Part shown: positions 1 through 9,332 of the stretch, in pieces
Position numbering within the stretch: the stretch's first letter is position 1
Layout of the letters: the number at the start of each line of letters is the position of its first letter
Assembly (NCBI GenBank): GCA_027600665.1
Contig: JADGJL010000663.1
Coordinates: 1-16,017, forward strand
DNA: 16,017 nt
Source of the DNA: Irineochytrium annulatum
Lineage: Eukaryota; Chytridiomycota; Chytridiomycetes; Chytridiales; Chytridiaceae
Reading direction: 5' to 3'
Notes under the pieces: model-generated
What the model saw: only the letters and a program-made list of their open reading frames with translations
The model's database searches: none
What the model was told of the DNA's origin: nothing
Program-made: the position numbers and the translations under genes

Positions 1-166
1 CTCGAACGCCATCGCGGTCGACCAGCTCGCGGACCGCGTGCGAGCGCTCGCCCTCGGCTGGCAGTCCAGCCTCGCGACCACGTCCCTGGCCTCGGCGTCG
101 GGCAGGACGCGGAGGGCGAGCGCTCGCACGCGGTCCGCGAGCTGGTCGACCGCGATGGCGTTCGAG
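1..166. repeat. Perfect 55-bp inverted repeat at the window edge
   Basis: Bases 1-55 are the exact reverse complement of 112-166, separated by a 56-base single-copy spacer (56-111). Identity ends at once at 55/112 (G opposite G), and the outer end may continue beyond base 1. The right arm lies in the open reading frame of the minus-strand gene described next, so the left arm would be an inverted copy of coding sequence. A perfect, unselected foldback of coding DNA touching the window edge is what a foldback chimera or contig-end misassembly looks like, but a recent genuine inverted duplication cannot be excluded. Confidence 0.95.
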
Positions 167-1048
167 CGCGCCTTCGTCCGGAGGGCCGCGGAGGGTGGGC
201 CGGTGAGATCAGCGGTGATGGGCGGCGCGGCGGGTATTGGTGCCTAAATGTGGCCCGTCGTCAATGAGGAGCTCCAAAGGAAGTAAGGAAGAAGGGTTAG
301 GAAGTACGTACCAGCTGATCCAGTCCCAAAAGCTTGGAAATATCAAGCTCCGTAACGTTGAATGCCGGGCTGCCGTGAATGCTGCCGTCGTTCGAAGACA
401 TGTCGGAAGTGGTCGTTGGCGAAAGCATAGACTCGAGGCTTTGTGGTGATCCCGCGTTGTGATAGGAAGTTATCGTGGGCAGTGCTGCCCGAGGCGGCGC
501 CATTAGGGTGTCCATCGCGGCGGCTCCCATCGCCGTCGACATCTGACCCAAACAAAAAACAGTCAGCAAGAGCCATTCATAGTCCCACTGTTTGCATCAT
601 CGTCACTGTTATGAAGCGCCCGTAAAGCCTCGCCGCATGCGGCGCCATCCGCACTCCTTAGGGCAACACCACAGTAATCGTTCAAACGCACAATAAACAT
701 ATTTGAGTGCAGGACCGTGATCCCGGGGTTCGTGAGTGCGATATTAGACGCGATGGCGTACTGGTCCTGAGTGTGACAGAAGACGATGCAGGCCATCCCG
801 CCTTGGGCCAGGCCCGGGCTGGAGAACATTACGGCGGTGTAATGCAGTAGCAGGCTCTCAAAGGACACTTTGTCTTGAGCAAAGCTGACGTCCAACGTCT
901 CGACTGGCTCCATGTTCAGGCCCGTGTTGACGGACTGCGAGGTCGAGACAATCATGGGCGGCGGGAACTTGGTCTGGAAGTAGTAGCCGAGGTTCAGGGC
1001 CGACGGGCACGAGAACGTCGCCGTCGAGAGGAGGCCTGGCATCTGCAT
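1..1048 (-). CDS. Unknown protein, partial, runs off the left edge
   Basis: I do not recognise this protein. The first exon reads from ATG at 1048 (starts MQMPGLLSTATF). A later exon (542 down to 312) is Ser/Thr/Pro-rich and ends in LDISKLLGLDQL. A good 68-nt intron (311-244, GTACGT donor, TTTAG acceptor, phase 0) joins it to an Ala-rich exon that becomes helical (VDQLADRVRALALRVLPDAE) from about 166 leftward. The join between the first two exons is unresolved. The acceptor at 543 is good, with a CTGAC branch-like site upstream. A phase-0 GTGCGT donor at 691 would give a 149-nt intron, while closer GT sites do not keep frame. The 3' end is missing, and the last part overlaps the inverted repeat, so sequence left of about base 56 should not be trusted as protein. 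Confidence 0.5.
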
Positions 1049-1664
1049 GCTGGCTAGGAAGGATGCAGGCTAGGAAGGGAATGCCCGCGTAGGAAGGTGG
1101 GAGGATCGAGGGCACTTGGAACGACAGTTGTCGAGAGAATGGTGAGAGCCAGGCCAGCGTGAGATAAGTCCGGGATCTTCAGAGGTTCCGTGAGATACCA
1201 GTGAGGATTAGCGGAGGGCGGCTTGTCGGTGGCCGCAAAGGTTGATGAGGATGACAACCTTCGAGGTGACTGACCTTCATACTTTGATCGCAAATAAACA
1301 AAAAATAGATATCGACGACATCAACGAGAAGAAGGAGACATGGTATGCGATGCGATGCCATGGTAGGAAAAGGGTGAAAGCTTACATACGTCGCAACAAA
1401 ACATTTGCAAAGCAAGTGCGAGTGCAAATGCGGCACGTAGATTGAATACTGCAATAAAATACCAAATCAGAGAATATACAACTCCTGGAGCACACAAATC
1501 TGGAAAAAGGCGCCAGGACTCGAATTAATCAAGGACTGCAAAGACACTTTTTACAACCAACCAGAGAAAGAAATGGCACAAACTACCCCCCTCCCCCCCC
1601 ATTACATCTTGAGAATTTTCTCTTCCCAGCACATCAACGGCGAACTCCCATTACCCCTTCATCA
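1049..1664. other. Intergenic region between two tandem minus-strand genes
   Basis: This holds the presumed 3' UTR of the 1665-3512 gene and the 5' region of the gene starting at 1048. Just before that start there is a short imperfect direct repeat: the 11-mer GGCTAGGAAGG at 1052-1062 and again at 1068-1078, period 16. A C-rich tract lies at 1585-1600. Short ORFs here have no protein-like features. No RNA gene is seen. Confidence 0.5.
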
Positions 1665-3512
1665 TCAGGCCGCTCCGTAACGCCAATGCCCTCCTGAGGT
1701 GACGAACGGCTTCTCGGTAGTGACGCGCACGTGCCTCACGCCCGCGCCGACGTCCAACCGGACATGCACCCACTCGTCCGGCTGCGTGACGTCGAGGAAG
1801 AGGGAGGCGAGCTGGGATGCCGACAGCGAGCCTGCCAGTACATCCTCGGCGGCGAGCACACCGAGAGACGACTGCGACGCGCTCGTGGTGGTCGGGGCAG
1901 AGGTGAGAAGGACGTCGTGCTTGAGGGGCAGGGCGGGCCAGATCGGGAGTGGGAACGCCGAACGCGAGGTGTCGAGTCCTGGCACGAAGAAGGCCGCTGG
2001 GTTCGTCGGCGATTGTTGGGCAAGCCCCATTGCGGACGTTGTGGCAATAGCGGCCGTCGTCCCCGTCATTGCGCAAGCCGCCTTCATCGCGATCAGGGGC
2101 CACGTCCCCGCTTGTTCCCATGACTGCTCCGCATCCAACTTCTGCCGATTTGCGGCCAAGTTCCCACCCCTAGCCTTCGCCTTCTTCCGCTCTTTCTCCA
2201 TTGTCGTCTCCATCATTTCCCTCCGTACGTGTGCCATCCGCTTCCCTCCATCCCTGCCGCCTACCGCCAGCTCCAGACTCTTTTTCGTGATCCGCTCCTC
2301 GTCGTCGGACGCCTCCATGTTGCCATCAGAAATCTCCTCCGACCATTTCCGGCCGTGTCGGCGGGACCACGCGACAGCCGGCGTTGAGGTGCTTAAAGAA
2401 TCTGACTCCGTCTCATATGAAGGCGCGTAAGAATACTCGGGCTTCCTGCGCCCGCGCGCAAGAGGCATGGCCGAGGCGTTCGCCATCGGCTGTGCGGGCC
2501 CAAACAGTCGGTCGATGCGCGACGCGGTGTCGGACGTCGCCGCTGGGTCGTCCGTGCTCGAGCTCCTCGAGCTCTTCTCCTTCCCCACAACCACACTCGT
2601 CGCCGCCGTCGCAACCTTCTCTTCGCCCCATTTAAGCGAGGAAAGAGGCGTCCACAACGGCCCGCGAGGCAGGTTATCCAGCGCAATTTGGCGCTTGTCC
2701 AATCCCCTCAAGACCTTTGGCGCAGGACGCGAGCGCTTCGCCGGCCTCCCTCTCACCTCATGGTCAATGCCCTCACTGACCTCCTTTCCCACGCGCCTAT
2801 TGGCTCTCTCCCTCTTTATCGCCTCATTTTTCGCATGCTCTCCATTCTCGTTCTCCACGACCTTCACCACGCTATCCGCCTCTCGACCCCCACAGCGGCT
2901 GCGATGATTGTCGTAATCCTCCTTCTTCTTCAGCCGCCCACCGCGAACGCCCACCTCCTCCCAACAACTTTCACACAGAAACGCCCCATCACCCGGCGGG
3001 TTCGTCACCGCGTCCACCACACCCTTCCACCCAATCATCTTGCTCTCACCCACCACCATCCCTAGTTTGCCCGAACCCGCCCCATACCGCTTCCCCCTCG
3101 GACAGGCCTCCTCGTGATCGCGGTAGTGCCCTGCGGCGTAAGTTGGCCGCCCCCTCCGCTCCAAAATGATGACGCGCCCACACTCGCACTGGTAGCGGGA
3201 CGGCACGGCGTGCAGGACGCCAGGGAGAGCCATGAAGCGCTCGCGGCGCAGGTCGACCTTTGGCTTAAATACGGCGGCCGCATTGACCGCTCGGGAGTTT
3301 GTTGGGAGCGAGGAAGGGGAAAGGTCGGGAGATAAGACGATTCGGCAGTTGTCCTCGTCGTCGTGCTCGTCGGCAGATGAGATGGCGGGCGAAAGGGCTG
3401 TGGGGTCATGAGACGAAACTGATGGCGTCGGGAGCTCGGGGGTTGGTTGCGGGATTACGGAAAGCATCCGGCTGGCCGGCGGGGAGTCTGGGGAGTCCGC
3501 GATGACGCGCAT
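1665..3512 (-). CDS. 615-aa unknown protein with Cys/His cluster
   Basis: A single uninterrupted reading frame with ATG at 3512 and TGA at 1665-1667. The N-terminal ~80 residues are Ser/Pro/Asp-rich and look disordered. Residues about 105-210 contain a candidate metal-binding region: C109, C111, H129, H133 and C137 (CECGRVI...HYRDHEEAC), then C180, C183, H203 and C207 (CESC...HRSRC). A basic stretch (GRPAKRSRPAPK) could be a nuclear localisation signal. The rest is charged and low in complexity. The C-terminal ~100 residues are richer in hydrophobic residues, with LAAEDVLAGSLSASQLASLF and a short end (VRHVRVTTEKPFVTSGG) that may fold. A nuclear, possibly DNA-binding role is a guess; I cannot assign a family. 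Many antisense and out-of-frame ORFs overlap because of the high GC content and are shadows. Confidence 0.75.
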   Translation of the reverse strand: MRVIADSPDSPPASRMLSVIPQPTPELPTPSVSSHDPTALSPAISSADEHDDEDNCRIVLSPDLSPSSLPTNSRAVNAAAVFKPKVDLRRERFMALPGVLHAVPSRYQCECGRVIILERRGRPTYAAGHYRDHEEACPRGKRYGAGSGKLGMVVGESKMIGWKGVVDAVTNPPGDGAFLCESCWEEVGVRGGRLKKKEDYDNHRSRCGGREADSVVKVVENENGEHAKNEAIKRERANRRVGKEVSEGIDHEVRGRPAKRSRPAPKVLRGLDKRQIALDNLPRGPLWTPLSSLKWGEEKVATAATSVVVGKEKSSRSSSTDDPAATSDTASRIDRLFGPAQPMANASAMPLARGRRKPEYSYAPSYETESDSLSTSTPAVAWSRRHGRKWSEEISDGNMEASDDEERITKKSLELAVGGRDGGKRMAHVRREMMETTMEKERKKAKARGGNLAANRQKLDAEQSWEQAGTWPLIAMKAACAMTGTTAAIATTSAMGLAQQSPTNPAAFFVPGLDTSRSAFPLPIWPALPLKHDVLLTSAPTTTSASQSSLGVLAAEDVLAGSLSASQLASLFLDVTQPDEWVHVRLDVGAGVRHVRVTTEKPFVTSGGHWRYGAA

Positions 3513-3788
3513 AGCGACGGCGTTGCGAGATGGCGGGTTTCGACCCGAGCCGATGTCTCAAGAAGAGTGGGAGAAACAGCGAATGTGGAGCGGGAGACAG
3601 ACCTGGAGACGGTCCGGCGGGAGGCGATGAAGAAGGAAAGGAGCCAGATATGGTTGCGTGACTGACTGCCTTGAAATGCTTCTACAGGTAGGATCGCCTT
3701 GCATCAATCCGCCTCCTCCCCTGCCGACCGCCCCCACCAAACCAGGTCTCCTCAACACACCACCATCATCGTTGAACCCAGCGAATTC

Positions 3789-4284
3789 ATGGCCGTAGCC
3801 GACTCTTCGGACCCTCAGCACACCGACTGGGCCGTCATCCTCTGTGGGAATCATCAGATCCCTAAAACTGACGGACAAAAATGTCCGGATGGGCTCTTCC
3901 CTTCATTTCGAAAAATAGCTCCGCCTGCTACGGCGATGGAGGTTGAGGAGCTCATCCAGTGCGAGCGGATCATTGCAGCGCTCCGGTCCGAGCTGGATCA
4001 GTGCAAGCAGGAGCTTTCGACGACGAGGATGCGGCTGGAGGACGAGCGGGTGAAGCTAAAACTCGAGCGGGCAAGATTCGAAAGGGCCAGGCTGGATCTG
4101 GCCCAGGAGGAGGACGACAGGGTAGAGAAGGAGACCGCACTGCTGAAGCGGGAAATTCGTGAGCTCAAGCTGGAGGTCAGGATTTATTACTTGTCCCTTC
4201 TTTCGTCGGTTTAAACAAGGTCGTCAGCTGTTTAAGCAGAAGATGAGTGCGGGGGATCGGTTGCTGTCGGCGGCGCTCCGCTAG
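3789..4284 (+). CDS. Small coiled-coil protein, one or two introns
   Basis: The protein is dominated by a long charged helix (residues of the type SELDQCKQELSTTRMRLEDE) typical of a coiled coil. The frame runs from ATG 3789 to a GAG|GTCAGG donor at 4175/4176. A 52-nt intron (4176-4227, CGTCAG acceptor) restores frame into LFKQKMSAGDRLLSAALR and a TAG at 4282-4284, giving about 147 aa. An acceptor 14 nt further on would be out of frame, while the nearby AGCAG acceptor (exon from 4240) also keeps frame and drops only four residues. A second possible intron, 75 nt and stop-free, runs from GTGGGA near 3844 to AAATAG before the ATG-containing segment. The start is also uncertain: ATG 3936 would give a 98-aa protein that is almost all coiled coil. 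The family is unknown. Confidence 0.55.
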
Positions 4285-4378
4285 CGCATAGAGAGATATT
4301 TGGTAGCTCATCCCTTGCATTCATTCACCACCACGACACACGAGCATAAAAAAATGCACATGCATAGAACAACAAAGC

Positions 4379-4384
4379 TTTATT
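4379..4384 (-). terminator. Polyadenylation signal AATAAA of THI4
   Basis: A canonical AATAAA on the minus strand about 170 nt past the THI4 stop codon, followed by T/G-rich sequence. It is the best candidate 3'-end signal for that transcript. Confidence 0.5.
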
Positions 4385-4555
4385 TGACACGGTCAAGAGC
4401 GCAACACATATGACCATAATAAGAACAGGACAAACTCAAATACTTCAAAGATGGGCAAGGGCAAATCCTTAAACTTGAATGCCAAAAAAATAGCAAGCAC
4501 AACTATACTACAAAAAAGGTTAGAGAGATACAACACGGCAATAAATGGACAACGT

Positions 4556-6192
<1,637 letters not shown>

Positions 6193-6757
6193 TGTTAGAT
6201 GTCGGGTGTGAGGAGGTCGCGATGAAGCAAAGCAAGTGTTTTTTGACACCACTAACTATCCTAATTTTTGTGGTTGATGGACATCGCAACCGTTGCATTT
6301 CGCTATGTATATTTTTGATTTTCTTCTGAACTTGGGTTGCTTGGCGGAGGAGTCTTCGTGGGATGGAGCACACCTTCCTACCAGCACGATGGGCCGGACA
6401 CGACGGTGCTGTACGTCCTTTTCATGCCTTTCCAGCGCAGGCACTCTGTTCCTGTGATGGCGAGCGCGTTTGTCCTCCAATTACGTTGTTATCAATATAC
6501 GCAAGCTGTTATCACAGGCCTCATGTCGTGAAGTCCAGTCGAAAACCCACGTGCGTGCGGATGGGTGCGGGTCGAATCTCCGACATGATCGCCCAACTCC
6601 GATCGGCATGGGAGGCTTCGTTTTGGAAAAAAAGAGGGAGGGAAGCCTCAGTGACTTCACTTCATATATTGGCCTCCACCAACTTCGTCCTCGAGTTCCC
6701 GCCTGCCCACCCGCCCGGTTGCCCGGTTCTACCCCCCCTTCCTGCTACCATCCGTTC
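6193..6757. promoter_or_regulatory. Divergent intergenic region between THI4 and the zinc-finger gene
   Basis: These 565 bases separate two outward-facing genes and should hold both promoters. Weak TATA-like sites are ATATACATAG on the minus strand (6304-6313), about 110 bp before the THI4 ATG, and CATATATT on the plus strand (6663-6670), about 90 bp before the zinc-finger ATG. A CACGTG E-box palindrome lies at 6548-6553. I see no gene here. Confidence 0.4.
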
Positions 6758-8523
6758 ATGATACCACGTATAGCGGTGCCCTCCGTGGCCGCGGAGGGTG
6801 CCGCAGTAACGTCGGTCGGCCAACCAACCCAAGGTGTGTGAACGCCATCCTTTCACCCATTCAGTCGTTCCCTAACCGTCTCTCCTCCCACATAAGTCGA
6901 TGGCGGCAACACGACCCTGCATGAACCGTCCGCCAACGACAATGATAACGTCCTCATTCCCCCCCGTCCACAAGAGTTGCCTTTACCAGTATTGGCGCCG
7001 CCCGCTGTCGCTCCGCTCTATGGAAAGCGCCGCTGGAGGAACTTCGACGAAGGCGAATACGAGTTCTTCGAGGACGAGCAAGGAGACGGACGAGACCAGG
7101 ACTCCGGGTCTGAGCTGACGTTCGCGTCCACATCGCGGGCTAGCGAGAGCCCAAAAAGGCCTGGAGCATGCGAGAGCATGAGCCCGCGGAGGCCCGCGTC
7201 CGAGCGCATGTCCGCGTCTACCTTGAGGGCGAGCGAGAGCCTCAGCCCGAGGAGGCCCGGCTCCGGCTCCGATCTGTTTTTGTTGGGAAAGAGGACGGAC
7301 CGCGAGGGCTCCATGGGTTCTTCTTCTCTGGGAGGGAGGACGGACCGTGAAGGGTCAATGGGGTCGCAGTTTGGAGGCGTGCCGAGGGCCAAACGTGAGT
7401 TCATTCGTCGTTGGTAAGCGACACGCTTGCCGTCTTCTCTAATGCCCTCTCTTCACAAAAAGGTCCTAAGCCATCTACCGACCCCCACGCCCCACCCCTG
7501 ACCTTCCCGTCCCTCACCTCCGGGCCCAACGTCCCCGTCCACGCCTCCACGCTTCCCAAGACCATCACGCGTGACCCCTTCACAAATCACTACCACTGCC
7601 CCTTCGAGAGGCTCTCCTCGACCACCACCGGCGTTTCGGCCTGCGCGTACTCGAGCCCGCACAAGCACAACCTGAAGCTGCACTGGAGGCAGCACGATGG
7701 CGAGAGGGGCCGGTGTCACCCGTGCCAGGTGTGCGGGGAGGCGTTCAGGATGCCGCATCATCTGACGAACCACCAGAGGGCGAGGCATGGCATTGAGAGG
7801 CTTGGGGGGAGGAAGGGGAACGGGGTCATAGACGCGGGGGTGAGGAAGAAGAGGAGAGGGCTTTTCGAGATCGGAGGAGAGGAGGACGGGATCGAAGCAC
7901 ATGCGGGGGCCGTCGGGGAGGCTGAGGTGGCCAAGGCGTTGGTAGACGTGCCTATGGAGTTGGGTGGGGCCGAGGTTGTCAAGATGTTGGAGGCGGTTGA
8001 CGCCTCACCCACACTGTCGGTGGCCCTTCCCAGACTGCCAACGGCCCTACCCAACCTGCCGATCGCGGCGCTGCCCACGCCGCCGATCTGTAGGAGGCTG
8101 CCTACCCCGACCGACGACCGCAACCCCAGCCCGGAACCTCTTCGCGATCCGTCCTCGATGCCGGAACCCTTGCATCTCACCACGTTACCCGGCGACAAGC
8201 GCCGCCTCGGCTGTCCGTTCGTCTTCCCGGCCTCTTCCTCCTCCTCCTCCTCCTCCTCCTCGACGTCGGACGACCCCGTCGTCCTTTCGAACGCGTGCGG
8301 CTTCCGCGCCGCCGTGAAATCCGACCTGAGGAAGCATTGGGTCTCGCACCTCGGCACGCTGAAGAACAAGGTCGCGTGTCCCAGGTGCGGGAGGTGTTTC
8401 GATTACAAGAAGAATATGTACAGGCACCAGAAGACGAGCTGTGGGAGCAAGTTCGGGATGAAGGAGGAGGAGGCGACGCCGCCGCCGGAGAAGACGAGGA
8501 GGAGGAAGAGGTCGGGGGAGTAG
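6758..8523 (+). CDS. Zinc-finger protein with a duplicated two-finger unit (three exons)
   Basis: A probable nuclear DNA-binding protein of 544 aa. Exons are 6758-6833, 6897-7394 and 7463-8523; both introns (63 and 68 nt) are GT-AG in phase 1 and keep one frame from ATG 6758 to TAG 8521-8523. The N-terminal third is disordered, with repeats of the types SPRRP and TDREGSMGS. Finger 1 is C237-x14-C252-x12-H265-x3-H269 and finger 2 is C279-x2-C282-x12-H295-x4-H300. Finger 3 is C442-x27-C470-x12-H483-x3-H487 and finger 4 is C497-x2-C500-x12-H513-x4-C518. Fingers 1 and 3 share CPF...AC and an LxxHWxxH-type helix (LKLHWRQH and LRKHWVSH), so 3-4 look like a copy of 1-2. The first finger of each pair has an unusually wide Cys-Cys gap, in finger 3 filled by a Ser run. 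The middle is Pro-rich and the C-terminus is strongly basic. Its target genes cannot be inferred. Confidence 0.85.
8236..8261. repeat. (TCC)n microsatellite within the zinc-finger gene
   Basis: A near-perfect TCC trinucleotide run of about eight units encodes the poly-Ser stretch between the two cysteines of finger 3. Length variation would change only the Cys-Cys loop and keep frame. Confidence 0.85.
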
Positions 8524-9332
8524 TGGGGCGCGGGGTTGTGGGGTTGTGCGCCACGCAATAAAGTTCGGAGTGTGAGGGAATGTATGGGTCGTTGGTCTTG
8601 TGCGAAGGGAGCTTTATCGCAGCCTTTGGCCTGTTTTCGAGCTTCTGCTCCTTGCCCCGCTCTCGTTCTCCTTTTTTTTCCTTCGATGGACTCAGTCATG
8701 GTCCATTTTTGTCATAAGTCTTGTCGGTTCATTTATCATATTACTCATTTCTGGTTGCCAGTCACTACCACCACCATCCTCATTTTATCTATACATGCAC
8801 TACGTACTGGCAGAGTTTCGTCATCCGCCGCTTGCTGTTTTTCAGTGTTGCATTCTTTGGTTACTGACATTTCCTGTTGCTCTCACTACTTATTTCAACC
8901 TCTGGAAGGCCTTGATTTACCAGTTGGCTGGCTGGCGCCAATGTACGCATTTAGTCAATCAGTTAATACTCATTATAGTTTCCAACACTGTTCACCTGCA
9001 GTTCCCGGAGAACGTCGGTTTTTTTCAGTTCTCTGCGCGAGCGATCTATGGGAACGATGATATGCAGCGAGAAGTGTAGCGCGCATATTGGCGTCACCTC
9101 GTTATTAGTTTATCTCACAGGTGGAGAAGGGTGCATGCCATGCCATGCAGGCGGAGATCCAAATCAACAAAAAGTTGAAAGCAACGTCGACGTTGATTCC
9201 CCACACACGCTGCTTCGTCCAACCGCCATTCCGGAGCTCCCCGGCGCCACCTCCACGAAAGGGGGACGACGGGTTCCCCCGACTACGCCCCACACGAAGC
9301 CCTCGAAGGCTGAACCAGAACCCGCGGCCACG
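8524..9332. other. Intergenic region before the CDF transporter gene
   Basis: About 800 bases containing the 3' UTR of the zinc-finger gene and the 5' region of the transporter. It is T-rich and less GC-rich than the flanking genes. A hydrophobic-looking frame at 8600-9079 starts with GTG, has no recognisable motif and is probably a by-product of the T-richness. The frame of the transporter's first exon stays open upstream to ATG 9048, so a longer N-terminus is formally possible. Confidence 0.5.
8557..8562 (+). terminator. Polyadenylation signal AATAAA of the zinc-finger gene
   Basis: A canonical AATAAA 34 nt after the stop codon, with T- and G-rich sequence following. Confidence 0.55.

Noticed and set aside
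1..166. A terminal inverted repeat of a transposon
   Set aside because: No transposase, no target-site duplication, and the arms lie within an apparent exon only 56 bases apart.
1699..2430. Long plus-strand frame opposite the 615-aa gene
   Set aside because: GC-rich antisense shadow. The minus frame is longer, runs from an ATG and has a plausible domain; the plus frame has no recognisable motif.
8600..9079. Hydrophobic plus-strand frame that looks like a membrane protein
   Set aside because: It starts at GTG, has no family motif, lies between a poly(A) signal and the transporter promoter, and its hydrophobicity follows from T-rich DNA.
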